The notes beneath the pieces were generated by a model, which was not told the DNA's origin, ran no database searches, and saw only the letters and a list, made by a program, of their open reading frames with translations. From Bacteroidota bacterium (GTDB taxonomy: Bacteria > Bacteroidota > Bacteroidia > Cytophagales > Cytophagaceae), in contig JAEWYS010000002.1 in assembly GCA_023458555.1 (NCBI GenBank), positions 310,001 through 374,000 of the forward strand: 64,000 bases of DNA, written 5' to 3'. Positions 18,352 to 27,562 of this stretch are shown here, piece by piece. Numbering within the stretch: the stretch's first letter is position 1; each line of letters begins with the position of its first letter. Both the position numbers and the translations under genes were made by a program.

Positions 18352-19191
18352 TTATTTTAATACGTTTGGGTAATTATTGATTTTTTCAACAGCAGTCTCC
18401 TGCTCCCGACGCTTATTCATTATTGCCGAAATAAAAATACTCATTTCGTATAGTAAATAAAGCGGGATACCAACCAGCAGCTGGCTTAAAACATCAGGTG
18501 AAGGAGTAATTATTGCGGCAATAATCATCAGTACGACTATTGAGTGTTTTCTGTACTTTCGCATAAAGGCAGGAGTCATTACTCCTATCTTGCTAAGCAC
18601 CATAACCACAACAGGAAGTTGAAACATGAGTCCGCCGGCCAGTACAATCATACATAAAGTCCCGACATAGGAAGTTATATCAAATTCGTTAACAATAGAC
18701 TCGTCCAATGTATAGTTTGCCAGAAAGTTAATGGACATAGGAGCAATAACAAAATATCCAAAAAGTGTTCCTATCGCAAAAAGTGCCGTGACAAACAATA
18801 CAGTCCCCTGTGCACCCTGCCTCTCATTGAGATACAGTCCTGGCTTAATAAAACGCCATATTTCCCAAAACAAATAAGGGAAGCCGACAATAAAGCCGAT
18901 GGTAAAAGAGGCGACAAAATGCATGGTAAACTGTCCGGAAAGCAGTCGGCTCTGCAGAGCAAAGTTTAGCTGATCGACGCATGTAACACTGCTAAGCTCG
19001 CATAAAACTTTGTAAGTCCAGAAATCGGCCTGAGCGGGAGCCAGAATTACATTCTTGAAGATAAACTTCATGTTGACAAAGGCGAGTATCATACAAATGA
19101 AAACTGCCACTATGCCCCGGAGCAGATGCCAGCGCAACTCCTCAAGGTGGTCCATAAAGGCCATTTCTTTACCACCGCTATCCTGCATCAT
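18352..19191 (-). CDS. tatC: Twin-arginine translocase subunit TatC
   Basis: TatC is the polytopic receptor of the Tat pathway, which exports folded proteins. The 279 residues begin with 'MAFMDHLEELRWHLLRGIVAVF', the conserved cytoplasmic N-terminus with the E-E-L-R pattern, and contain six hydrophobic helices plus 'FPYLFWEIWRFIKPGLYLNER', the conserved loop. The first periplasmic loop contains two cysteines ('LCELSSVTCVDQ'). No tatA is in this window. It lies between glyA and rpiB on the same strand. Confidence 0.95.
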   Translation of the reverse strand: MMQDSGGKEMAFMDHLEELRWHLLRGIVAVFICMILAFVNMKFIFKNVILAPAQADFWTYKVLCELSSVTCVDQLNFALQSRLLSGQFTMHFVASFTIGFIVGFPYLFWEIWRFIKPGLYLNERQGAQGTVLFVTALFAIGTLFGYFVIAPMSINFLANYTLDESIVNEFDITSYVGTLCMIVLAGGLMFQLPVVVMVLSKIGVMTPAFMRKYRKHSIVVLMIIAAIITPSPDVLSQLLVGIPLYLLYEMSIFISAIMNKRREQETAVEKINNYPNVLK

Positions 19192-19210
19192 GAATTAGTA
19201 TTTATAGTCA

Positions 19211-19236
19211 GCAGGCAAAACGAAAAATTTGCCTGC
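19211..19236. other. Intercistronic hairpin between glyA and tatC
   Basis: A perfect 9-bp inverted repeat (gcaggcaaa at 19211-19219, tttgcctgc at 19228-19236). On the minus strand it is not followed by a T-run, so it may attenuate or protect the transcript rather than terminate it. Confidence 0.5.
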
Positions 19237-19296
19237 CGATTGTTTTAAATGCGGACATTTTATAGCAAAGACTATATTGTCCATAGAGTATTGCTT

Positions 19297-20589
19297 TTAG
19301 TACAGCGGAAACTGTTTCATCCAGCTGTTTACCTCAGCCTTCAGTTCACCCAATTTAACTTCATTGGCATGATTTATAAGGGCAAGATCGATTAGCTCAA
19401 CAATTCTGGCCATATCATCTTCTTTCATTCCTCTTGTTGTTACGGCCGCAGTACCTACTCTCATACCAGAAGTAACAAACGGAGAACGATCATCAAAAGG
19501 AACCATATTCTTATTGATAGTAATATCCGCTTTAATGAGCGTATTTTCGGCCAGTTTTCCGGTAATCTCACCTTTGTTTCTGAGATCAATCAGCATCAGA
19601 TGGTTATCAGTGCCTCCGGAAATAATGTTATATCCTTTGTTTACAAAAGCCTGTGCCATGGCCGCCGCGTTCCTTTTAACCTGAACAGCATACTCCTTAT
19701 ACTCATCAGACAATGCCTCATTAAAAGCAACGGCCTTTGCTGCGATCACGTGCTCCAGCGGCCCACCCTGAGTACCCGGGAATACGGCCATATCAAGCAG
19801 ACTTGACATACTTCTGGTTTCACCTTTGGGTGTCTTATGCCCGAAAGGATTATCAAAATCCTGCCCCATCATGATTACTCCGCCTCTCGGTCCTCTCAAT
19901 GTTTTGTGAGTAGTAGTCGTTACAATATGACAGTGAGGTATCGGATCATTCAATAATCCTTTTGCTATAAGGCCGGCAGGATGGGAAATATCAGCCATCA
20001 ACAGGGCGCCTATACTGTCAGCTACTTCTCTCAGTGTTTTGTAATCCCAGTCTCTTGAATAAGCAGAAGCTCCGCAGATAATTAATTTCGGCTTTTCTTT
20101 TTTTGCAATATCAACGACCTTGTTAAAGTCAATGATTCCGGTTTCTTTCTCTACTCCATAAAAAACAGGGCGGTACAACTTTCCGGAAAAATTAACAGGA
20201 GAACCATGCGTCAGGTGTCCGCCGTGAGAAAGATCAAATCCCAGAATAGTATCACCCGGGTTAAGACATGCAAGCATTACCGCTGCGTTTGCCTGCGCTC
20301 CGGAATGAGGCTGCACATTTGCCCAGGCAGCTCCAAACAACTCCTTCAAACGTTCAATAGCCAGACTCTCTGATTCATCTACTATTTCGCATCCTCCATA
20401 ATATCGCTTTCCGGGCAATCCTTCTGCATACTTATTGGTTAGAACACTTCCCATAGCTTCCATTACCTGCATAGAGGTAAAGTTTTCAGAGGCAATTAAT
20501 TCAAGTCCCTCCTCCTGCCTCTTCCGCTCTCTTGCGATGATATCAAAGATTTTCGTATCTCTGGCCATTGATTTAGTTTTAATTTCCAT
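19297..20589 (-). CDS. glyA: Serine hydroxymethyltransferase
   Basis: GlyA converts serine and tetrahydrofolate to glycine and methylene-THF with PLP. The 430 residues include 'ELIASENFTS', 'NKYAEGLPGKRYYGGCE', 'VQPHSGAQANAAV', and 'VVTTTTHKTLRGPRGG', in which the PLP lysine falls at residue 229, the same number as in the E. coli enzyme. Length is typical. The start MEIKTKSMARDTK is used here; an inner Met (MARDTKIF) eight residues later is a plausible alternative. Confidence 0.97.
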   Translation of the reverse strand: MEIKTKSMARDTKIFDIIARERKRQEEGLELIASENFTSMQVMEAMGSVLTNKYAEGLPGKRYYGGCEIVDESESLAIERLKELFGAAWANVQPHSGAQANAAVMLACLNPGDTILGFDLSHGGHLTHGSPVNFSGKLYRPVFYGVEKETGIIDFNKVVDIAKKEKPKLIICGASAYSRDWDYKTLREVADSIGALLMADISHPAGLIAKGLLNDPIPHCHIVTTTTHKTLRGPRGGVIMMGQDFDNPFGHKTPKGETRSMSSLLDMAVFPGTQGGPLEHVIAAKAVAFNEALSDEYKEYAVQVKRNAAAMAQAFVNKGYNIISGGTDNHLMLIDLRNKGEITGKLAENTLIKADITINKNMVPFDDRSPFVTSGMRVGTAAVTTRGMKEDDMARIVELIDLALINHANEVKLGELKAEVNSWMKQFPLY

Positions 20590-20639
20590 TTGGTAGGATA
20601 AATTTTCAACTCCAAAAATACTTTAAGTTAAAATAGGAA

Positions 20640-20647
20640 CAAAATTA
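20640..20647 (-). promoter_or_regulatory. Putative -7 promoter element of glyA
   Basis: The minus strand reads TAATTTTG, an exact TAnnTTTG match, about 50 bases upstream of the glyA start. No clear TTTG partner is visible. Confidence 0.4.
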
Positions 20648-20735
20648 TGTACGGAGTTTGGAATTCCATATTTAAAAATTGCACAAGGCAATATAACGCC
20701 TCGTCAAAACAGTAAAAAGATATATGGAAATTCAG

Positions 20736-20766
20736 TTGACATACTCTGAAACTGTGATTAAATTTA
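20736..20766 (+). promoter_or_regulatory. Promoter of the structured RNA
   Basis: TTG at 20736-20738 (within gttgac), a 20-base spacer, then TAAATTTA at 20759-20766, one mismatch from TAnnTTTG. A start about five bases downstream lands on A20771, which is precisely the first base of the RNA's closing helix. Confidence 0.6.
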
Positions 20767-20770
20767 AATC

Positions 20771-20945
20771 AGGGTTGGGTTTTCAAATGAAAAATCAATA
20801 GAACATCAAAACCGGTCACAACTGGTTTGAAGAGCAGGCCGCACCCTTTGGGGCCTCGTCGTATGGCAGGTTAACAGCGGAAGGTCGACAAATCAGGGCG
20901 ACTTAATCCTGATAAAAGCGGATTTTTCGCTCCCAGCCCTTTTTT
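20771..20945 (+). ncRNA. Candidate free-standing structured RNA, ~175 nt
   Basis: The 5' nine bases (agggttggg, 20771-20779) pair fully with cccagccct (20932-20940), which is followed by a run of T, so the closing helix doubles as a terminator. A second long-range helix pairs gaaaaatc (20789-20796) with gatttttc (20921-20928). Inside are hairpins at 20806-20830 (10 bp, one bulge, CACA loop), 20836-20856 (AGGCC/GGCCT) and 20892-20913 (7 bp, one G-U). A promoter ends five bases upstream. The size is close to 6S RNA, but the multibranched interior is not the classic 6S rod. It lacks the SRP tetraloop context and is too short for tmRNA or RNase P. There is no open reading frame. Family unknown; existence as an RNA is inferred from structure. 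Confidence 0.65.
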
Positions 20946-20986
20946 ATTCCTTCCCTCTTCTTTTTTCTTTTGTATAGCATAAAAAA

Positions 20987-21000
20987 GGGGCTTACGCCCC
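20987..21000 (-). terminator. Terminator of the 68-residue gene
   Basis: A GC-rich stem ggggc/gcccc with a 4-base loop; on the minus strand it is followed by six T. It lies 26 bases past the stop of the small gene at 21026. Confidence 0.8.
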
Positions 21001-21025
21001 GATATAAATGAATCCTTGTTTGATG

Positions 21026-21232
21026 CTAGTTCTGACCTTTCAATTGCATAGTTTTTGATTTGACAGCACCTGGCGAGTTAATATTATTTTCTCTGATCCA
21101 ACGCTTCAATATTCCTGCTTCCGACTCCTGTAATGTCTCAATCGCCTTCCTGTACTCTTTTTTAAATAACTTACGGTCAAAACTAACTTTTTGCAAAATC
21201 ACCTTGTAGTAGTCTAAAAAGGATGTCTTCAT
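21026..21232 (-). CDS. Small protein of unknown function
   Basis: A charged protein of 68 residues beginning MKTSFLDYYKVILQKVSFDRKLFKKEYRK (split here only by reading order), predicted helical and cytoplasmic, with no membrane segment. Support for a real gene: a good ATG, a protein-like composition, and a strong minus-strand terminator immediately downstream. It resembles short conserved Bacteroidota proteins with a 'FLDYYK..L.KVSFD' start, but I cannot name a function. Confidence 0.65.
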   Translation of the reverse strand: MKTSFLDYYKVILQKVSFDRKLFKKEYRKAIETLQESEAGILKRWIRENNINSPGAVKSKTMQLKGQN

Positions 21233-21516
21233 ACAGTCAAAATTTAAGTTGAATGATTAAAAGTTTCAGCCGCGCCAATCAAAATTTATCCTGGTTTTAA
21301 CGATTTCAGTTAACGCATCTCTTCTGTCTTGGCAAATGACTCTTGATTACAGAAGATTATAGTTTTAATAATCCAGATATTGGAACTTTCCTTTTGATCA
21401 GACACTCTTTACCTAATTTAACCCATTTAGAAGTCTCTTATTATACGTACTTATACCGAAAAAGTAAGCACAATGGTTATCATTCAAAGAGACAAAACAA
21501 TACAAGAAGCTAAAAC

Positions 21517-22314
21517 TTAAAATTCGCCTCTGCTTAGTTTGGCAATTACAGAGTATTTCCTGTTTTTATATCCATGCCACACAACAGCAGCCAGCATCAG
21601 AAAAGATACAATAATGCTTGAATAGGCAACAAAGGGGTGCTTCTCCCATTGCTTAACCGCGATACCCGCAATTGTCCAGGCTCCTACAATCGCTGTTTCA
21701 CGCATATTTCTCGTAAAAATCAAGGACATATATACAACTCCGGTTGCCAGTATAAGCACTATAGCCCACCATTCCTGACCAATTGGCCCACCATTCCAGC
21801 CCTGACGTTCAAGAAATGCTACGATCATTACAAACATGGAAATAATAATCAGACCTAAATACGTACCAATCGGCCACCAAACAAAGAAGATAATCCGGAG
21901 CGGAGCGTCCCAGCACTCCATATTGAACAAGACCACCTGCCTTAATAAAGACATAAGAAGAAAAAACATAAAAATGACAGAAAGCTCTACCATCTGATGA
22001 ATCCAGGCATAGATCCACAATGAATTGGCAACATTCGTAATCGTCAGCCAGATACCGGTAATTTCACCACCATTCCTGCCTGTAAGCGTTTCATACCATT
22101 GAAAAGAAAGCAATGCTGCCATGCCAAGATAGATCAATCCCCATATAAAAAAAACATAATCAGCCGGATAATACAGTCCATGATATGTAACACTGATATC
22201 TTCTACCCTGACTCCGTTAAACCGCGCTATTGCCGCCCAATAGTTAAAAAAAATGATCAAAACCAGAGTCAGAGTGTTGAGCGCCGGGATAAATAGCTTT
22301 TGCATATATGTCAC
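21517..22314 (-). CDS. TspO/MBR-like membrane protein
   Basis: A 265-residue polytopic protein with about seven hydrophobic helices. 'YYPADYVFFIWGLIYLGMAALLSFQWYE' near residue 48 matches the pattern P..FGIWW..IY of TspO (translocator/tryptophan-rich sensory protein), and the chain is rich in Trp ('SLWIYAWIHQMVE', 'FFVWWPIGTYLGL'). It is longer than canonical TspO (around 160, five helices), so it belongs to an extended relative. TspO binds porphyrins; whether this one does is unknown. No carotenoid or haem genes lie nearby. Confidence 0.6.
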   Translation of the reverse strand: MTYMQKLFIPALNTLTLVLIIFFNYWAAIARFNGVRVEDISVTYHGLYYPADYVFFIWGLIYLGMAALLSFQWYETLTGRNGGEITGIWLTITNVANSLWIYAWIHQMVELSVIFMFFLLMSLLRQVVLFNMECWDAPLRIIFFVWWPIGTYLGLIIISMFVMIVAFLERQGWNGGPIGQEWWAIVLILATGVVYMSLIFTRNMRETAIVGAWTIAGIAVKQWEKHPFVAYSSIIVSFLMLAAVVWHGYKNRKYSVIAKLSRGEF

Positions 22315-22496
22315 TATGTATTATCCAAGGTAACATTCAGACTAAACTTATTGTTTTAGGCTAACAGTCAAAGAATAGATCAATCCGAAGCTCAATCACC
22401 CGCATAATATTTTCGCTGCCTGAAAAGCAGAAAGAGGCTGCTTATCAGCAACCTCCTCATTATATAAAACTACAGCAAACCTGCCTGTGCTGCTCT

Positions 22497-23396
22497 CTAT
22501 CTCTTAATAAGCTTTATAATACTGGCATCTTCATATAATCTGATAAAGTATATACCCGCCGGTAAGTGCTTAGTGCTGATTTCTGCATACTCCGGATACT
22601 GTCCGAAAAACCATTCCCTTCCATATGAGTCTGTTATCTGTATGCTACCAGGCCTGGTCTGATTTATTTTAAGCCTTTCTTCAAACGGGTTGGGGGCAAC
22701 TCCTATTTTCTGATAATTATCTTCAAAAACCGTAGTCACCACATCCGATCCCAGAATCCGGATATTATCTATTGCGATTTCCTCATTGTCTGCATCATTG
22801 GTAAAAACAATTTTCAGAATAACTTCATCCGCAGAAGCAATCGGAAAGGAAAATTCCTGAAAGCTTGTCATAAGATAGGTACTGTCTCCGACTCCGTCAA
22901 AGTCGCTATCCAATCGAAGCGGCTCATTAAAAGCGTCTCCGTTATACTCAAAAGCAAACTTAAGTCCTCGTTCAAAAGAGTTACCTCCATCAACACTATA
23001 ATAAACAACCAGCGAATCGCCCCGGTCAAAACCACTGGCTCCATTAGCCACAGCCTCATTTCCGACAGCAACCATAACTCTTACTTCAAGTCCGGAATAC
23101 CCGGCAGTCTGGATCGGCCTCAACTGCAAATATTGCTCCTTTATACCAAGATGATCAACATCTTCGGAAGCCCAGAATAAATTCCCATCGTAACCGGAAT
23201 ATGGCAACGTGGTATTGGATATATTGGTCCCGTCTGTCCAGGAAAAGAGATCATTGGGAGAACTTCGGAACTTTGATAAATAAGTACCGGAAAAATTAAG
23301 GGTATCCTCAAAAGATTCCTGATAGATCAGTTCGTTTTGTGCAAATCCGACATGGATTAATGAGAATGCCACAAATGTGGCAAACATTTTTTTCAT
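22497..23396 (-). CDS. Secreted T9SS cargo protein (type A sorting domain)
   Basis: Signal peptide MKKMFATFVAFSLIHVGFAQ, then 'LIYQESFEDTLNFSGTYLSKF...' and a jelly-roll-like beta region (about 90-210: 'YLQLRPIQTAGYSGLEVRVMVAVG', 'EEIAIDNIRILGSDV'), typical of extracellular carbohydrate-binding-like or adhesin domains. The C-terminus 'IGVAPNPFEERLKINQT' followed by 'LPAGIYFIRLYEDASIIKLIKR' is a T9SS sorting domain. 299 residues. No catalytic motif. A TTTG-N18-TACTTTTG promoter lies upstream, so it is likely transcribed on its own from there. Confidence 0.8.
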   Translation of the reverse strand: MKKMFATFVAFSLIHVGFAQNELIYQESFEDTLNFSGTYLSKFRSSPNDLFSWTDGTNISNTTLPYSGYDGNLFWASEDVDHLGIKEQYLQLRPIQTAGYSGLEVRVMVAVGNEAVANGASGFDRGDSLVVYYSVDGGNSFERGLKFAFEYNGDAFNEPLRLDSDFDGVGDSTYLMTSFQEFSFPIASADEVILKIVFTNDADNEEIAIDNIRILGSDVVTTVFEDNYQKIGVAPNPFEERLKINQTRPGSIQITDSYGREWFFGQYPEYAEISTKHLPAGIYFIRLYEDASIIKLIKR

Positions 23397-23434
23397 AGCT
23401 GCTAAAAAATTAAGGTTGTAAAAAAATAATCATG

Positions 23435-23464
23435 CAAAAGTAAGAATTAAGAACACAAATCAAA
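23435..23464 (-). promoter_or_regulatory. Promoter of the T9SS cargo gene
   Basis: On the minus strand TTTG (23461-23464), 18 bases, then TACTTTTG (23435-23442): an exact match to both Bacteroidota boxes, about 40 bases before the gene start. Confidence 0.65.
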
Positions 23465-23498
23465 AGAAGAAAAACCCTGATTCATTGAGAGAAACGCA

Positions 23499-25985
23499 TC
23501 AGAACTCAAAAAATTCTTCATCATTAAGCGCGGGCTCTTTTTTTGTATTTTCAGAAATCTGCTTTCCTTTAAGCAAACTCCCAATCTCCTCCTTTTCTTT
23601 CTTCAGATCTTCCCGGATCTTTTGCCCGGTTCGTCTGGTATCATACGAAACTTTGAAATTATCACCAGAGCCTTTGATTGTAAGATGGAGCAGTGTGTTT
23701 CCTCTATAATCATTTTCTACGGCGCCAAAAGCTTCGTCTTTATCCTTTTTCCTGAAATTTTTCAAAGGTACGGTAAGCTTATAATCCAGATAATTGTCAA
23801 ACGTATGCGTACCATAAACAGTAATATGGGATACATTGGAGTTAATTTGCATCTCCGGGATATAGACACTGTTATCCTTTACAATCAATTCGTTTGTAAG
23901 CTCGGAGAACCGTACATTATACAGGTCCCTCTCATCAACAAATAAGCTTAATTTTTGCATCGGACTAAATCCGATTAGCTCTCCGTTGCTAATCTTCAGG
24001 TTAATTTTTCCAACCAGACCAGAGTAATCTATGTTGTTTTTCTGATCCAAGGGCACAATTAAATCGACGGATGAGCTAAGAGTACCGCGTAGATTTTCCC
24101 GGGTAATAAAACGCTGATCAAAATCGTCAAAAACATAAAAGAGCTTGCGCACATCGATATTATCGGCAGAAACCAGCATCTTGACAACTGGTTTTTCTGA
24201 CATTGTACAAGCAATATTTCCACCCAGAGTTCCCTCACCAAATTTCACTGAAAAATCATTAAGAATAGCAGCATCCTGTCTGAGAATCAGCATTGCTTTC
24301 ATATTGGCTACCGATAGTTTATTGTAAATCAGACTATCAATCTTCAGATCCAGATTTACAGAAAGACGTTTTTGGGAGTTTAAAGACATTTCACCTGATA
24401 CATTATCCTTGCGGGATGTTGAATCCGTGATTATAAGATCATTGATATTCAGTTTCGAGCTTTTAAGAGATGCATTTACCTGTAAGACTTCTTCATCAAA
24501 TAATACTCTCGGAATCAGATTTCGGAAATATCCGTTTAATAAAAAATCGCTGCCATTAATTTTTCCTTTAAAATCATTTACTGCTACATCATTTCGATTG
24601 AACAGCAGATTTCCGCTAAAGTCATTAAGCCGGTACGCAAGATCCCTGAATAAAAAAGACGCATTTGATATTTTCGTTTCTCCTGAAGTAATTATTTTTT
24701 CGGGAAATTTCTTCAAATCATCCGGACGCCCCATGAAATAAAAATCTGTATGTATTGTTCCGCTAGCCTGTTCAAGAATGCTTATCGGATAAAACTTAAT
24801 AAATGAAGCAAGATCAATAGTGCCATTGCAGGAGACTTCATATAACGGATCCTCAAAATCCGTCATAACAAAGTAACCTTTTACCGGCATATCCTGAAAA
24901 ACAGCATTGAATTTACTAATCCGCAACTCAGAAGTTTCTGCTTTGCGCCCGTCTCCATTAGTAAAAGATCCTGTTAAGTTCGCCTGCCGTATTTCTCCTT
25001 TATATTCGGCATTACGAATTCTGGCATTTTCAAAACCAAAATCTACTGTAATAATAGGATTATTTCGTGAGGACAGCTCCCCTTTTATTGATCCGTTAAA
25101 ATAAACATTGCCTTCGCTCTGATAACTTGCCAGATGGCTTGTTATAGACGCAGGAAGCACCGAAATCAATGTCTGAATCTTTCCCTTATCACCCTGAAAG
25201 CTCAAATCTATCAGGCTCTTGTCCATAAAATTTAAACTACCGGCAAGGTGAAATCCCGAATTTGATATAATAAGATCAGATGGCATTATTTCCAGATTCT
25301 TATTCTTAAAAGAATACGTTTGTCTGCTTCTGATACTTACCGGTTTTTCTCTGAAATAAGACTGACCTGCAATTACGATATCGTAAATATGCAGCTCTCC
25401 GTTCATGCCGATTTCCAGCAAATCCGATTGCTGGCCAAGCCTGGCCTCTGCATGTTTTTGCAAAACACTATAATACTGCATCCCCGGATCATATCGAAAG
25501 TTCACAAGGACATCTCTTAATTCAATCTTTTTGAGAGCAAAGCTCATGGAGGCATCAGAAGACGTGTCATCCTGTGTTTTCAGTATAGAATAATTACCGC
25601 GTCCTTCACGATCAATCGTTACATTGACAACTGCTCTTTCAAGTATGATTTGCTCTATCTCATATTTCTTCTGCAGCAAATCCAATGGATTAAAAGCAAG
25701 ATAAAGTGTCTGGGCAATGGCCAGATGTCCGTTTGAAAATCCTTCAGGTTCTTTTATCCGAACATCACTAAACGACAAAGAAAGGTAAGGAAAGTGCTCA
25801 AGCATGCTGAGCTCCATTTTATTAACTTCAACATCTGCTGCCAGATAATTATTCATTTCTGCAACAAGCAGATTCATTATTTTTCCGCGATAGAGGTACG
25901 CAATGCCGGCAGCAATCACCAAAAGTGTACCTGCCGCAATACAAACAGCCACTATTATATTTCGGATACTGCGGAATGTTTTCAA
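23499..25985 (-). CDS. AsmA-family protein
   Basis: An 828-residue protein with one N-terminal membrane helix (about 8-30, 'IIVAVCIAAGTLLVIAAGIAYLY') and a long repetitive beta-rich periplasmic region. The N-terminus 'YRGKIMNLLVAEMNNYLAADVEVNKMELSMLEHFPYLSLSFSDVRI' is the typical AsmA opening, and the C-terminal half ('FGEGTLGGNIACTMSEKP', 'DYSGLVGKINLKISNGELIGFSPMQKLSLFVD') matches the AsmA-like C-terminal region. AsmA/TamB-type proteins are thought to form bridges carrying phospholipids between the membranes. Function here is by family only. Confidence 0.85.
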   Translation of the reverse strand: MKTFRSIRNIIVAVCIAAGTLLVIAAGIAYLYRGKIMNLLVAEMNNYLAADVEVNKMELSMLEHFPYLSLSFSDVRIKEPEGFSNGHLAIAQTLYLAFNPLDLLQKKYEIEQIILERAVVNVTIDREGRGNYSILKTQDDTSSDASMSFALKKIELRDVLVNFRYDPGMQYYSVLQKHAEARLGQQSDLLEIGMNGELHIYDIVIAGQSYFREKPVSIRSRQTYSFKNKNLEIMPSDLIISNSGFHLAGSLNFMDKSLIDLSFQGDKGKIQTLISVLPASITSHLASYQSEGNVYFNGSIKGELSSRNNPIITVDFGFENARIRNAEYKGEIRQANLTGSFTNGDGRKAETSELRISKFNAVFQDMPVKGYFVMTDFEDPLYEVSCNGTIDLASFIKFYPISILEQASGTIHTDFYFMGRPDDLKKFPEKIITSGETKISNASFLFRDLAYRLNDFSGNLLFNRNDVAVNDFKGKINGSDFLLNGYFRNLIPRVLFDEEVLQVNASLKSSKLNINDLIITDSTSRKDNVSGEMSLNSQKRLSVNLDLKIDSLIYNKLSVANMKAMLILRQDAAILNDFSVKFGEGTLGGNIACTMSEKPVVKMLVSADNIDVRKLFYVFDDFDQRFITRENLRGTLSSSVDLIVPLDQKNNIDYSGLVGKINLKISNGELIGFSPMQKLSLFVDERDLYNVRFSELTNELIVKDNSVYIPEMQINSNVSHITVYGTHTFDNYLDYKLTVPLKNFRKKDKDEAFGAVENDYRGNTLLHLTIKGSGDNFKVSYDTRRTGQKIREDLKKEKEEIGSLLKGKQISENTKKEPALNDEEFFEF

Positions 25986-26131
25986 TTGCAGATTTTATTT
26001 TAAGCTATAAAATTACGAGGAATAACTAATACCCACTTCAAAAACCAAACGCAAAATCATATACGATATGCATATCCCTTTTGGTTTTCCTCAATCCGGT
26101 CCTTATTTTTCAAATCAACTAGTTTTTACGC

Positions 26132-26155
26132 AAACAATCATTTTTTTGATTGTTT
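26132..26155. other. Hairpin at the 3' end of rmuC
   Basis: Arms aaacaatca (26132-26140) and tgattgttt (26147-26155) with a six-T loop; the right arm touches the rmuC stop. No T-run follows on the minus strand, so terminator function is doubtful. Confidence 0.4.
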
Positions 26156-27515
26156 ATTTCTCGGGGTTTTTATTATCCCAAAGCAGACGCTCCGTATCCT
26201 CGGGAGAAGCTGCTTCTATTTCTCTGAGCTTTCTCTCGATCGCCCTCGTCCTCACTCCCAGCACCTGCTCAAGCTGCCCGGAAGCTGTGTCAATATTGCC
26301 CTTGGCCTTCTGGAGCATGGCGGCAAAATTTGCAAATTCTGCCTTAACAGCGGCAAGAACCTGCCAGACCTCTCCACTTCTTCTCTGAATCGCCAGCGTC
26401 CGGAAGCCCAGATGAAAGCTGTTAAGCATCGCTGCAAGCGTAGTAGGTCCGGTTATTATTATTTTCATTTCACGCTGCAGCAGTTCAATCAAGCTCGTTT
26501 TGCGCACTACCTCTGCATACAACCCTTCAACAGGCAGGAACATCACAGCAAAATCTGTTGTATGAGGCGGATCTATATATTTGTCCCGAATATCACGGGC
26601 TGATTTTCTGATAACCTGTTCCAGCTGCTTCCCCGCAATCTCGATCTGGACCGGATCACCTGTATCATATGCATCCTGCAGCTTACTATATACGTCCAAA
26701 GGAAACTTCGAGTCAATGGGCAGAAAAACTTCACCTTCCTGATCGCTTCTTCCCGGAAATCGTATCGCAAATTCGACTGCATCTGCGGAACCATTCTTTG
26801 TCCTTACATTTTCCGCATATTGAACCGGAGATAAAATCTGCTCCAGCAGGCTTTTTAGCTGGATCTCACCCAGAATCCCTCTCGTACGTACATTTGACAA
26901 TACCTTCTTGAGGCCTCCGACATCCTGAGCCAGTAGCTGCATTTCTCCAAGACCTTTCTGGACACTCTCCAATTGCCGGTTTACAATTTCAAAAGACTGA
27001 CCTATTCGTTCATTAAGCGTCTTATGCAGCTTCTCATCTACCGTGGTCCTCATTGCTTCCAGTTTTCCTTCGGTAGACTGAACAAGATCCTGCATGCGTT
27101 GCTCCAGACGCATAAACTTTTCGCGCTGCAGCTCATTAAACGAATGTACGTTTCGATCAAAAACGTCCTGGAATCCCGAAAAAATCCGCTCCAGTTTTTC
27201 CTGCATTCCGGAGGTACTCTGCTGATTTATAACGGACATCGATCTCAAAGTTTCTGTAAGCTCCTGCCGAAATTCCAAAACCGACAATCTCAGTTCCTCG
27301 CGGTTTGCCTTGCTTATGGACAATCCTTCCTCCCTGTTGACCCTAAGCTCCTCCCGTACAGATTCATTTATTTTGAAGACATGCGCTTCCAGCACATTCA
27401 ACCGGGAAATAACCTTTCCCGCTCCGGTTTTGCTGATTCTCAGCAATACTGCCACCAGCATCACCAGATTAACCAGACACAGGATGTAAAGACCTGCCGC
27501 TAAAACTCCAACCAT
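26154..27515 (-). CDS. rmuC: DNA recombination protein RmuC
   Basis: RmuC limits inversions at short inverted repeats and has a restriction-endonuclease-like core. The 453 residues show an N-terminal membrane helix ('LAAGLYILCLVNLVMLVAVLL'), a long coiled coil (about 40-190), and the core with 'GILGEIQLKSLLEQIL', 'FPGRSDQEGEVFLPIDSKFPLDVY', 'DKYIDPPHTTDFAVMFLPVEGLYAEV' and 'IITGPTTLAAMLNSFHLGFRTLAI', all family signatures. A standard full-length member. Confidence 0.93.
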   Translation of the reverse strand: MVGVLAAGLYILCLVNLVMLVAVLLRISKTGAGKVISRLNVLEAHVFKINESVREELRVNREEGLSISKANREELRLSVLEFRQELTETLRSMSVINQQSTSGMQEKLERIFSGFQDVFDRNVHSFNELQREKFMRLEQRMQDLVQSTEGKLEAMRTTVDEKLHKTLNERIGQSFEIVNRQLESVQKGLGEMQLLAQDVGGLKKVLSNVRTRGILGEIQLKSLLEQILSPVQYAENVRTKNGSADAVEFAIRFPGRSDQEGEVFLPIDSKFPLDVYSKLQDAYDTGDPVQIEIAGKQLEQVIRKSARDIRDKYIDPPHTTDFAVMFLPVEGLYAEVVRKTSLIELLQREMKIIITGPTTLAAMLNSFHLGFRTLAIQRRSGEVWQVLAAVKAEFANFAAMLQKAKGNIDTASGQLEQVLGVRTRAIERKLREIEAASPEDTERLLWDNKNPEK

Positions 27516-27562
27516 TTGTATATGTTTTATTACAGAATTATTCTATACAACAAGAGATTTTA

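Larger units (their letters stand above)
20590..21025. other. Intergenic region glyA to small protein
   Basis: This 436-base gap holds the glyA -7 element (20640-20647), the RNA promoter and RNA (20736-20945), a pyrimidine-rich stretch (20945-20972) and the terminator at 20987-21000. Nothing else is evident. Confidence 0.6.

Noticed and set aside
20865..20890. Possible SRP (4.5S) RNA tetraloop from 'gcggaagg' in the RNA candidate
   Set aside because: The conserved flanks of the SRP GGAA loop (CAGGTCC before, GGAAGCAGCC after) are absent and the bases around GGAA do not pair.
20771..20945. Riboswitch controlling glyA
   Set aside because: The RNA reads on the plus strand, away from glyA, and ends in its own terminator before any plus-strand gene.
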